64,000 nucleotides of DNA from Xanthobacteraceae bacterium (GTDB taxonomy: Bacteria > Pseudomonadota > Alphaproteobacteria > Rhizobiales > Xanthobacteraceae). This document shows positions 33,294 to 41,663 of the stretch, one piece after another. The DNA lies in NCBI GenBank assembly GCA_019746135.1, contig JAIESI010000069.1:33097-97096 (forward strand), in the 5' to 3' direction. The stretch's first letter is position 1; every line of letters starts with the position of its first letter. Made by a program: the position numbers and the translations under genes. Under the pieces are notes generated by a model. The model searched no databases. It saw nothing but the letters and a program-made list of their open reading frames with translations, and was not told where the DNA came from.

Positions 33294-33387
33294 GGCGGGT
33301 CCGCGGGCCGGACTCTGCGCCGGTGCGCCGCACTATCGAAGCGATGCGGATGTGATTTACTCAGGTCCGCAAGGTCGAGGGAACGCG

Positions 33388-34362
33388 ATGCGACTGATCA
33401 ATGTCATGGCTGCGGTGACGTGTGCCTGGATGGCCGCGCCGGGTGGTGCCGTTGCGCAGGATGCGCCCTACCCGAGCGAGACGATCCGCATCGTCGTGCC
33501 GTTCTCGGCCGGCGGCGCGACCGACATCACGGCGCGCATCATCGGCCAGAAGCTCGCGGAAGAGTGGAGGGCCACCGTCGTCATCGAGAACAAGCCGGGC
33601 GCAACCGGCTCGATCGCAGCTGAGTTCGTCGCCAAGTCGAAGCCGGACGGCTACACGCTGCTCATGGGCACGGGATCGGTGAACTCGGTTTTTCCCGCGG
33701 TCAAGAAGGATCTGCCGTTCGACACGCTGCGCGACTTCGCCGCCGTGTCGAACTTCTTCACCACGCCCAACGTCCTGGTGGTCCACCCGTCGGTGCCGGC
33801 CAAGGATGTTGCCGAGCTGATCAGGCTGCTGAAGGCCAATCCCGACAAGTACACGTTCGCAAGCTCGGGCGCCGGCTCCAGCATTCATCTGTCGGGCGAG
33901 CTGTTCAAGCAAATGGCCGGCGTGCAGATGACGCACGTGCCCTACAAGGGCAGCGCACCGGCGGTGGCAGACCTCATTTCCGGCCACGTCAACATGATGT
34001 TCGACAACCTGGCGAGCGCCTGGCCCTACGTCAAGCAAGGCCAGCTACGCGCGCTCGGTCTCACGAGCCTCAACCGCGACGAGCTGGCACCGGGGGTTCC
34101 GGCCATTGCCGAGACGCTGCCGGGCTACGACGCCAGCTCCTGGGCCGGTCTGCTGGCGCCGGCCAAAACGCCGCCCGCCGTCGTCGCGAAAATCTCGGCG
34201 GCGGTGCAGAAGGCGATCAAGATGCCGGACGTGGTCGAGAAGTTCAAAGGCCAGGGCGCGACCCCGGTCGGCGATTCATCCGAGCAGTTCGCCAGCTATC
34301 TCAAGACCGATATCGAGAAGTGGCGCGCCGTGGTGGCGAAGGCGGGCGTCAAGATCGAGTGA
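33388..34362 (+). CDS. TctC/Bug-family periplasmic solute receptor 8
   Basis: 324-residue TctC receptor starting at ATG 33388 (GAGGGAACGCG upstream). The signal peptide is MRLINVMAAVTCAWMAAPGGAVA before QDAPYPSE. Family marks are IRIVVPFSAGGATDITARII, VVIENKPGATGSIA and KPDGYTLLMGT. It lies 94 bp after the ThDP enzyme and probably belongs to the same unit as the receptor at 30478. It has the standard family form, unlike 30478. The ligand is unknown. Confidence 0.93.
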   Translation: MRLINVMAAVTCAWMAAPGGAVAQDAPYPSETIRIVVPFSAGGATDITARIIGQKLAEEWRATVVIENKPGATGSIAAEFVAKSKPDGYTLLMGTGSVNSVFPAVKKDLPFDTLRDFAAVSNFFTTPNVLVVHPSVPAKDVAELIRLLKANPDKYTFASSGAGSSIHLSGELFKQMAGVQMTHVPYKGSAPAVADLISGHVNMMFDNLASAWPYVKQGQLRALGLTSLNRDELAPGVPAIAETLPGYDASSWAGLLAPAKTPPAVVAKISAAVQKAIKMPDVVEKFKGQGATPVGDSSEQFASYLKTDIEKWRAVVAKAGVKIE

Positions 34363-34390
34363 CATTGAATAACTCGCGGCATCGGCGCCC

Positions 34391-34515
34391 TCATCCCTCC
34401 CCGCGAGGGGAGGGTGGCGAGCGAAGCGAGCCGGGTGGGGAGAAGCCAGCGAGAAGCGGAGACATCTCCCCACCCCCGCGCTTCGCGCGGACCCTCCCCT
34501 CGCGGGGAGGGATGA
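34391..34515. repeat. Palindromic repeat, CCTCCCCGCGAGGGGAGG family, copy 1
   Basis: TCATCCCTCCCCGCGAGGGG at the left is the inverse of the right end (CCCCTCGCGGGGAGGGATGA), with a nested GGTGGGGAGAA / TCTCCCCACC pair. Near-identical copies are at 60555-60680 and from 63938 to the window end. It lies between convergent genes. Confidence 0.85.
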
Positions 34516-34549
34516 GACCGCCCGCGCCGCTTCAATTGCAAGCGATGGC

Positions 34550-36274
34550 TTACTCGTTCAGCCCGTACACCTCGCGCGCGGCCTCCGCCGAGACGTAGCC
34601 GCGCATCACGTCGGTGCGCACGCGCTGCGGATCGCGCTGGCGCGGATCGCCGAACCCGCCGCCGCCACCAGAGCGGATGCGCACGCGATCGCCGGCCTTG
34701 AGCATCAGCGTTTCCTTGAGCGCTTCCTGCGTGGTGCCGTCGGCGCGCTCGATCAGGACGTGGCCCGGCGCGCCGTCGCCGCCGCCGTTCAGTCCCCAGG
34801 CGGGACACAGCGTGCGCTCGAACCGGGTCGAGATGCGGGCCGGCGCCAGCATCAGGTAGCGCCGTTCGAGGCCGAGCCCGCCGCGGAACTCGCCGGGGCC
34901 GCCGGAATCGGTGCGCAGCCCGAAGCTCTCGATCAGGAACGGATAGCTCGCCTCGTGCAGCTCGATCGGGATCAGCCGGGTGTCGCCGTGGCAGTTGGTG
35001 CGGAACGGGCCCGGCCCGTCCATGTCGCACAGCGCGCCCCACCCGCCGAAGCCGCTGTCGTGGCACTGCCAATAGAGGCCGGTGTCGGGATAGCGGCCCG
35101 CATAAGCGAGCGTGCAGAACGTGCCGTAGTGCGCCGCCGCGACCCGGTCGGGGATCGCCGTGCCGAGCGCGCGGATGACGAGATCAATGAGCATCGGCAG
35201 CGCCGAATTGTAGGCGCCCATCGGCGAGGTCGGCCGCGCGCTGACGATCGTGCCCTCCGGCAGGATCAGCTTGAGCGGGCGAAACGTGCCCTCGTTGGCG
35301 TCGCCTTCGGGCAGCAGCAGATAGCGGAAGGCGAGGCGTGCCACGGTGGCGCCGCCGCCGCTGCGACCCGAGTTCATCGGCGCGTTGACCTCTTTCGGCA
35401 GCGCCGAGAGATCGACCGTCATCTCGTCGCCGTTAACCGTCACCGTGACCTTGCACGGCAACGGCTCCGGGTTCAGCCCGTCGTTGTCGAGGGTGCCTTC
35501 GGCGCTGTAGGTGCCGTCCGGGATGCCGCGGATGGCCGCGCGTGCCTCGGCCTCCGACTGGTCCCAGATCGTGTCGATGGCGCGCAGGAACGTGCCGACG
35601 CCGTAGCGATCGACCAGCTCGGCGACGCTGTCGCGACCCATCATGCAGCCGCCGATCTGCGAGTTGATGTCGCCCATCATCTCGACCGGAAAGCGGGTGT
35701 TGTGCTCGATCATCCGGATCATCTCCGGCACCGGCTCGCCGCGCGACCGCAGCTTGACAGTCCGGAACTGGATCCCCTCCTGGAAGATGTCGGTGGCGAA
35801 CTTCGACAGCGATCCGATCTCGCGGCCACCCACATCGATCCAGTGCATGACCACCACCATGAAGCCGACCGGCACCTTTTCCTTCGGCGCATAGATCGGC
35901 GTGTACATGGTGACGTTGTTGAGATGCTGCCCGATGGTGCCGGCGTAGTTGGTGACGACGGCGTCGCCCTCGTGCAGGTTTGCCGCGCCGTAGAGCGCGA
36001 GCCCGTCCTGCACCGCCGCGCGCATCACGTCGGCGACGAACACCGGCATGCCGGCCGTGCACTGGCAGATCAGGTCGCCGCCCGCGTCGACGATGCCGAC
36101 CGCATAGTCCTTGTACTCATAGATGTACGGGCTGAACGCCGTGCGGGTGATGTTGACGTCGACCTCGTCGGCGATCGCGACCAGCCGCCGCCGGATCACC
36201 TCCACGGTGATCAGATCGATCTCGGCCGCGCGCGGCGGCGCCTCAATGCGCGGGCTGTCAAGCGTGGCAGTCAA
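34550..36274 (-). CDS. hyuB: HyuB: hydantoinase B / oxoprolinase beta-type subunit
   Basis: 574-residue HyuB-family protein, the partner of HyuA in ATP-dependent cleavage of cyclic amides (N-methylhydantoin, 5-oxoproline) and related reactions such as acetone or acetophenone carboxylation. Family marks are ITVEVIRRRLVAIADEVDVN near the start, DAVVTNYAGTIGQHLNN, MNSGRSGGGATV and the Gly-rich C-terminus RIRSGGGGGFGDP. No ATG fits the N-terminus. TTG 36274 has GGAGAG seven bases upstream and overlaps the hyuA stop by 17 bases, so it is preferred over TTG 36298. It is the third gene of a receptor-hyuA-hyuB operon. It is cytoplasmic. Confidence 0.9.
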   Translation of the reverse strand: MTATLDSPRIEAPPRAAEIDLITVEVIRRRLVAIADEVDVNITRTAFSPYIYEYKDYAVGIVDAGGDLICQCTAGMPVFVADVMRAAVQDGLALYGAANLHEGDAVVTNYAGTIGQHLNNVTMYTPIYAPKEKVPVGFMVVVMHWIDVGGREIGSLSKFATDIFQEGIQFRTVKLRSRGEPVPEMIRMIEHNTRFPVEMMGDINSQIGGCMMGRDSVAELVDRYGVGTFLRAIDTIWDQSEAEARAAIRGIPDGTYSAEGTLDNDGLNPEPLPCKVTVTVNGDEMTVDLSALPKEVNAPMNSGRSGGGATVARLAFRYLLLPEGDANEGTFRPLKLILPEGTIVSARPTSPMGAYNSALPMLIDLVIRALGTAIPDRVAAAHYGTFCTLAYAGRYPDTGLYWQCHDSGFGGWGALCDMDGPGPFRTNCHGDTRLIPIELHEASYPFLIESFGLRTDSGGPGEFRGGLGLERRYLMLAPARISTRFERTLCPAWGLNGGGDGAPGHVLIERADGTTQEALKETLMLKAGDRVRIRSGGGGGFGDPRQRDPQRVRTDVMRGYVSAEAAREVYGLNE

Positions 36275-38309
36275 TTTCGATCTCTCCGATCTTGCCAATG
36301 CTGAAGGTGTCGCGCGGACCGATCAGCGTGCTCGAGCCGTATTCGACGATCAGCGCCGGTCCCTTGCCGGCGAAGGACGCGCCGAGCGCCGCCCGATCAT
36401 AGACCTGGGTCGGCAGGAAGCGATCCTCCTCCAGGAAGAAGACCGGCCGCACTTCGAGCTCGGCGCGCTTCGCGCGGCCGGCGCTCGGCTGCGCCAGCCG
36501 CTGCAGCTCCGGCCGCTCCATGTGCAGGGTGGCGAGCGAATGCAGCACGACGATCTCGACATCGGCCGGGTTGGTGTGGCCGTAGCGCCGCAGGTACTCG
36601 CGGTCGAACCGCTCGCGCAGCGTGGCCGCGTCGTCCTCCGGATTGATCGCGATCTTGATGGAGTGGTGCTGCCCTTTGTAGCGCATCTCGGCCTCGCGTT
36701 CGATCGAGACCGAGCCCTCGCCGAACTCGCGCCGCAGCGCATCGCGTCCCTGCGCCTCGAGCTCGCCATAATGCGCCGTCACCCGCGCGAGGCTCTCCGG
36801 GCCGAGCCGCACCACCATGGTCTGGGCGGTGTCGAGCCGCGGATCGGCCAGCAGCATGCCGAGGGCGGAGAAGTTACCCGGCTCCGGCGGCACGATCACG
36901 CGCGGGATCTTCAGCGCCCGTGCCAGCTCGATGCCGTGCAGCGGCCCGCCGCCGCCGTAACAGAACAGCGCAAAGTCGCGCGGATCATAGCCGCGCGCGA
37001 TCGAAACCTTCTTGATGATCGAGGACATCGTCAGGTTGGCGATGGTCAGCACGCCCTTGGCGGCGCGCGTGACGGCGTCGTCGCCGCGGTAGCCGAGTGG
37101 GCCGGCGATGCGATCCCGCAAGACTTCGGTGGCGCGCTCAGGCACAAGCGTCATCTCGCCGCCGAGGAAATTTCCCGGATCGAGCCGGCCCAGCATCAGG
37201 TTGGCGTCGGTCACCGTCGGCTCGGCCCCGTCGCGGCCGTAGCAGGCCGGGCCCGGCATCGAGCCGGCGCTGCGCGGACCGACGTGCAGCCGGCGCTGCT
37301 CATCGAGCCAGCCGATCGAGCCGCCGCCGACACCGACCTCGAGGATATCGATGACATTGCCGCGGATCGGGAAGCCCGCGTCGGGCCCGCCGATCTGGTA
37401 GATCGACTCGACGGCATAGCGGCCGCGCTCGATCATCGCGCACGCCGTCGTGCCGCCCATGTCGAACGCAACGAGGTTCTCGACGCCCAACGCACGGCCG
37501 TACTCGGCCGCGCCGATACATCCGCCGACCGGTCCCGATTCCACCAGCGTGATCGGCTCGCGGCAGCCGCGCTCGGCCGAGATCACGCCACCGTGCGACC
37601 CCATCAGCAGCAGCGATCCGCTGAACCCGCCGCTGCGCAGCCCGGCATCGAACTCGGCGATGTAGCGGCTCACCTGCGGCCCGACATAGGCATTGGCCGT
37701 CGCCGTGGCGGTGCGCTCGAACTCATGCCATTCGCGGGTCAGCTGCGTGCCGGTGGTGATGAACAGATCCGGCAGCAGCCGCCGCAGCTCGGCGGCGGCC
37801 TCCTGCTCGTGCTCGGGCGCGAGGTATGAGTTGAGAAAGCTGATGGCCAGCGCCTCGATCCCGTTGCTCTTCAGTGCGCCGGCCACCGCGCCGAGTGCGG
37901 CCTTGTCGAGCGGCGTGCGCACCCGGCCGGACCCCTCGACGCGCTCCTCGACCTCGAAGCGCCATTCGCGCGGCACCAGCGGCGGTTCGCGGTGGAAGCG
38001 AAGGTTGAACGGCTGGGTGCGATTGCCGCGTCCGATCTCCAGGAGGTCGCGAAAGCCCTTGGTGGCGAGGAGAGCGGTGCGGGCTCCGGCCCGCTGCAAC
38101 AGCGCGTTGATGACGAGCGTCGTGCCATGCTTGACGAAGTTCGCCTGCCGCGCCTCGAGCCGCGCCTTGCGGATGCAGTCGAAAATCGCCTCGCTCAACT
38201 GTCCGTACGTGGTCGGGCTCTTGGTGTAGGCCACCACGCCGGTTTCGACATCGCACGCCGCAAGGTCGGTAAAGGTTCCGCCGATATCGATGGCGATGAC
38301 ATAGGACAC
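36258..38309 (-). CDS. hyuA: HyuA: hydantoinase A / oxoprolinase alpha-type subunit
   Basis: 683-residue HyuA-family subunit with an actin-like ATPase fold. The phosphate loop IAIDIGGTFTDLAACD lies at residues 5-20, and FVKHGTTLVINALL near 60 and LVAFDMGGTTACAMI near 280 are further family motifs. The GTG start at 38309 has AAGGAAG nine bases upstream. HyuA and HyuB together hydrolyse a cyclic amide or carboxylate a ketone using ATP. The genes overlap (start of hyuB inside hyuA), typical of an obligate complex. The TctC receptor at 38344 is 34 bp upstream in the same direction and may capture the substrate. Confidence 0.92.
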   Translation of the reverse strand: MSYVIAIDIGGTFTDLAACDVETGVVAYTKSPTTYGQLSEAIFDCIRKARLEARQANFVKHGTTLVINALLQRAGARTALLATKGFRDLLEIGRGNRTQPFNLRFHREPPLVPREWRFEVEERVEGSGRVRTPLDKAALGAVAGALKSNGIEALAISFLNSYLAPEHEQEAAAELRRLLPDLFITTGTQLTREWHEFERTATATANAYVGPQVSRYIAEFDAGLRSGGFSGSLLLMGSHGGVISAERGCREPITLVESGPVGGCIGAAEYGRALGVENLVAFDMGGTTACAMIERGRYAVESIYQIGGPDAGFPIRGNVIDILEVGVGGGSIGWLDEQRRLHVGPRSAGSMPGPACYGRDGAEPTVTDANLMLGRLDPGNFLGGEMTLVPERATEVLRDRIAGPLGYRGDDAVTRAAKGVLTIANLTMSSIIKKVSIARGYDPRDFALFCYGGGGPLHGIELARALKIPRVIVPPEPGNFSALGMLLADPRLDTAQTMVVRLGPESLARVTAHYGELEAQGRDALRREFGEGSVSIEREAEMRYKGQHHSIKIAINPEDDAATLRERFDREYLRRYGHTNPADVEIVVLHSLATLHMERPELQRLAQPSAGRAKRAELEVRPVFFLEEDRFLPTQVYDRAALGASFAGKGPALIVEYGSSTLIGPRDTFSIGKIGEIEIDCHA

Positions 38310-38343
38310 GAGACGAGACTTCCTTCAGTGGCAAGACGAGGGT

Positions 38344-39330
38344 TTAGTTGATCTTGATGCCGGCGCTCTTGATCACGTCGGCCCATTGCGGAATCTGCCG
38401 CTGCAGCATCCGCGTGATGTCCTCGGGCGCGCCGAGCTTCGGCGACACCCCGGCCTTGCGCAGCTTGTCCTGCACCTCCGGATCGTCCAGCGCCCTGCCG
38501 ATCTCGGCGTGCAGCTTGGAGACGATCTCTCTGGGCGTGCCTGCCGGGGCGAACACGGCATAGGTCGTGCTGGCGTCGAAGTCGCCGATGCCGGTCTCCT
38601 TGATGGTCGGCACACCCGGCAAATCGTCCGAGCGCGCCGCGCCCGCGACCGCGAGCGCGCGAAGCTGCCCCTGCCGCACGTTCTGCAGCATGGTCGGGAT
38701 CGGCGCGATCCAGAACGAGATGCGAGCGGCGACCATGTCGGTCACGCCCTGGCCGACCACCCGGTAGGGCACGTGCACGGTGGTGATCCCGGCCAGCCGG
38801 CTGAACAGCTCGCCGTTGAGATGCCCGGGCGTGCCGATCCCGGTCGAGGCAAAGGTCAATTCGCCAGGCTTCTCCTTGGCCAGCGCCACGAGCTCCTGGG
38901 CGGCCCTGGCGGGCGACGGGGCCGGCACCACGAGGTTCGCACCGGTGGTGCCGAAGATCGCGATCGGCGCCAGGTCGCGCACCGGGTCGTATGTCAGCTT
39001 GGGGTAGAGCGTGACGTTGGCGGGAAGCGAGCCGGACGGGTCGGCCATGACGACGGTGTAGCCGTCGGCCGGCGCGTTCACCGTCTGCTCGATGGCAATG
39101 GTGCCTCCGGCACCGGGCCGGTTGTCCACGACGAAGTTCTGGTTAAGGGCGCGTCCGACCTTGTCGAACACGACCCGGGCGACAATGTCGGTGACGCCCG
39201 CCGCGGCGAACGGCACCACGACCTTGACGGTGCGGTTGGGATAGTCGGTCGCGCCCGCTGCGTTCGCGGCGAGCGCCATCGCCGCGGCCACCAGCCACGC
39301 ACGCCGCCCGACTCTCAACTTGGCGTTCAT
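38344..39330 (-). CDS. TctC/Bug-family periplasmic solute receptor 9
   Basis: 328-residue TctC receptor, ATG 39330 with GGGAGCCATC upstream. The signal peptide runs through LVAAAMALAANAAGA before TDYPNRT. Family marks are VKVVVPFAAAGVTDIVARVV, VVDNRPGAGGTIA and PADGYTVVMAD. It is the first gene of an operon with hyuA and hyuB, which ties this receptor to a cyclic amide or ketone-type substrate more than any other in the window. It is divergent from receptor 10. Confidence 0.93.
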   Translation of the reverse strand: MNAKLRVGRRAWLVAAAMALAANAAGATDYPNRTVKVVVPFAAAGVTDIVARVVFDKVGRALNQNFVVDNRPGAGGTIAIEQTVNAPADGYTVVMADPSGSLPANVTLYPKLTYDPVRDLAPIAIFGTTGANLVVPAPSPARAAQELVALAKEKPGELTFASTGIGTPGHLNGELFSRLAGITTVHVPYRVVGQGVTDMVAARISFWIAPIPTMLQNVRQGQLRALAVAGAARSDDLPGVPTIKETGIGDFDASTTYAVFAPAGTPREIVSKLHAEIGRALDDPEVQDKLRKAGVSPKLGAPEDITRMLQRQIPQWADVIKSAGIKIN

Positions 39331-39602
39331 GATGGCTCCCTTCTTGTTGTCAGGCTGCGCCATCCTCGCATGGCCGCGACTCTATTGGCTGGCCCGCATC
39401 GATCAATGGTCGACGCATGTGGCTGATACGGGCGGCCATTCCGCCCGCGCGCGACGATCGCGCTTCCGCTGTACCGCATCGCGGGTCGCAGCAAGCGGCG
39501 CTGCGCCGCGTTGCCGCGCCGGCACGCCATCTCGAGGGGCTGACGCAAAGCCGAGGCGTGCGATAGGCTCAGGCAAAACCAAAACATCTCAGGGAGGATT
39601 TC
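39331..39602. other. 272-bp divergent promoter region, no gene seen
   Basis: This gap lies between receptor 9 (minus) and receptor 10 (plus). No gene or strong dyad is evident. The AGGGAGGATTTC before 39603 is a good ribosome site for receptor 10. Confidence 0.5.
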
Positions 39603-40586
39603 ATGATCCGCAAGCGCCTTTGCGCAGGCTTGGCCGCGGCTTTGTTCTCGGTCGTGATCGCCGCCGCGCCCGCCGTCGCCGACGATTATCCGTCGAAGCC
39701 GATCAAGTTCATCGTACCGACCGCGCCAGCCGGCGTCGGCGACCAGATTGTGCGTTTGTTCCAGCAGAAGCTCGGCGAGTCGGGCAGCAACGCAACCATC
39801 GTGGTCGAGAACCGCGCCGGCGCCGCGGGCGTGATCGGCACCGATGCGGTCGCGAAGGCGGCGCCCGACGGCTACACCTTCCTGGTGGGCAACCACGCCG
39901 TGCTGGCCATGCTGCCGCACATGCAGAAGGTGCCATACGAACCGCTCAAGGGATTCACGCCGGTGCTGCTCGGCGTCACCGTGCCGAACATCCTCGTGGT
40001 GCATCCTTCGGTGCCTGCGAAGACGGTGAAGGAACTCGTCGCCCATGCCAAGGCCAACCCCGGCAAGCTCACTTACGCCTCGCAGGGCGTCGGCGCCTCC
40101 GGCCATGTCGCGGCCGAGCTGTTCAAGCTGCAAACCGGAGTCGACATTGTGCACGTGCCCTACAAGGGCGCGGCGCCCGCGGCGCAGGACCTCGCCGCCG
40201 GCCATGTCAGCATGATGTTCGACGTGGTTTCGCTCGCGCTCGGGTCGATCCAGGCCGGCCGGGTGCGGCCGCTCGGCGTCACGACCCGCGAGCGCACCTC
40301 GGTGCTGCCGGATGTGCCGACCATGATCGAGCAGGGAATCCAGGTCGAGATCGGCGCGTGGTTCGGCTTCCTCGCGCCGGCCGGCACGCCGCAGGCGGCG
40401 ATCAACTGGCTCAACCGCGAGGGCAACAAGGTGCTGTCGCCGCAGGACGTGAAGGGCCGGTTCATCAACACGGGCGCAGCGGTGCCGCTCGGCACGCCGG
40501 ATTCCTTCGCGAAGTTCATCGAGGCGGAATCGAACCGCTACGGCGAGGTGATCCGGCGCGCCGGCATCAAGATGGAGCAGCAGTAA
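39603..40586 (+). CDS. TctC/Bug-family periplasmic solute receptor 10
   Basis: 327-residue TctC receptor, ATG 39603 with AGGGAGGATTTC upstream. The signal peptide is MIRKRLCAGLAAALFSVVIAAAPAVA before DDYPSKP. Its first binding loop is atypical (IVPTAPAGVGDQIVRLF). Large blocks match receptor 11 next door, such as ILVVHPSVPAKT, GAAPAAQDLAAGHVSMMFDV and LPDVPTM, with long near-identical DNA stretches. The two are therefore a tandem duplicate. A palindromic repeat separates them. Confidence 0.93.
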   Translation: MIRKRLCAGLAAALFSVVIAAAPAVADDYPSKPIKFIVPTAPAGVGDQIVRLFQQKLGESGSNATIVVENRAGAAGVIGTDAVAKAAPDGYTFLVGNHAVLAMLPHMQKVPYEPLKGFTPVLLGVTVPNILVVHPSVPAKTVKELVAHAKANPGKLTYASQGVGASGHVAAELFKLQTGVDIVHVPYKGAAPAAQDLAAGHVSMMFDVVSLALGSIQAGRVRPLGVTTRERTSVLPDVPTMIEQGIQVEIGAWFGFLAPAGTPQAAINWLNREGNKVLSPQDVKGRFINTGAAVPLGTPDSFAKFIEAESNRYGEVIRRAGIKMEQQ

Positions 40587-40594
40587 CGCGCGCC

Positions 40595-40682
40595 TCCCGG
40601 GCCCCCGCTTCCGCGGGGGCGAACGGGAGAGAGCTCGCGCTGCATCAGCCGTTCGTCCCCGCGGAAGCGGGGACCCAGTCTT
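40595..40682. repeat. Palindromic repeat, GTCCCCGCGGAAGCGGGGAC family
   Basis: GCCCCCGCTTCCGCGGGGGCGAACGG near 40600 is largely the inverse of CCGTTCGTCCCCGCGGAAGCGGGGAC near 40649-40674, so the whole element folds on itself and each arm is also a hairpin. It lies between tandem receptor genes 10 and 11. Confidence 0.75.
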
Positions 40683-40715
40683 GCCGCCCAATCAAACCTG
40701 ACGTCAGAGAGTGAA

Positions 40716-41663
40716 ATGCGAATTTGCTTTGCGCTCTTCCTCACCATCGCGGCGACCTTGGCTGCGTTCGCACAGGACTACCCGTCGCGGCCGATCCGCG
40801 TCCTGGTGCCCGCCCAGGCCGGCGGCATCGGCGACATCCTTCCGCGTATTGTCGGGGCGAAGCTCGCGGAAACCGGCACCACGCTGATCGTCGAGAACCG
40901 CACCGGCGGCGCGGGCGTCATCGCGGCCGAAGCCGTCGCCAAGGCGCCACCCGACGGCTATCTGCTGCTGATGGGCAATCAGGGCCAGCTTTCGATCCGC
41001 CCCCTGCTCGCGAAGCTGCCCTATGACGCGGCGAAGGATTTTGCGCCCGTCACGCTGATGGTGACGGTGCCGAATATCCTCGTGGTGCATCCGTCGGTGC
41101 CGGCGAAAACGCTGCCGGAGCTGATCGCCTACGCCAAGACCAATCCCGGCAAGCTCTCCTACGCCTCGCAGGGCATCGGCGCGTCCGGCCACATTGCCGG
41201 CGAGCTCCTGAAGCTCGCCGCGGGCGTGGACATCACCCACGTGCCGTACCGTGGCGCGGCCCCCGCGGCGCAGGATCTCGCCGCGGGCCATGTCAGCATG
41301 ATGTTCGACGTGGTGTCGCTGGCGCTCGGGCCGATCAAATCCGGCACGGTGCGCGCGCTCGGCCTCGCGTCGAAGGAGCGCGTCGCGGTGCTGCCGGACG
41401 TGCCGACCATGGCGGAAGGCGGCCATCCGATGGAAGTCGGGGCGTGGTTCGGGCTGCTCGCGCCCGTCGGCACACCGCGGCCGGTGATCGACTGGCTCAA
41501 CCAGGAGAGCCGGAAGGCGCTGTCCACCGCCGAAGCCCGCGAAAAATTCGTTGCGCAAGGCGCGACCATGCCGCTCGGCACGCCGGAGGAGTTCCGCGAC
41601 TTCATCGCGTCGCAGACCGCGCGGTTTGCCGACGTGATCCAGCGCGCCGGGATCAAGGAGTAG
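40716..41663 (+). CDS. TctC/Bug-family periplasmic solute receptor 11
   Basis: 315-residue TctC receptor. The short signal peptide MRICFALFLTIAATLAAFA precedes QDYPSRP. The binding loop is LVPAQAGGIGDILPRIVG, followed by LIVENRTGGAGVIA and PPDGYLLLMGN. It is a tandem paralogue of receptor 10. Its stop overlaps the convergent MFS gene by 11 bases. The ligand is unknown, but the pair should bind related compounds. Confidence 0.93.
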   Translation: MRICFALFLTIAATLAAFAQDYPSRPIRVLVPAQAGGIGDILPRIVGAKLAETGTTLIVENRTGGAGVIAAEAVAKAPPDGYLLLMGNQGQLSIRPLLAKLPYDAAKDFAPVTLMVTVPNILVVHPSVPAKTLPELIAYAKTNPGKLSYASQGIGASGHIAGELLKLAAGVDITHVPYRGAAPAAQDLAAGHVSMMFDVVSLALGPIKSGTVRALGLASKERVAVLPDVPTMAEGGHPMEVGAWFGLLAPVGTPRPVIDWLNQESRKALSTAEAREKFVAQGATMPLGTPEEFRDFIASQTARFADVIQRAGIKE

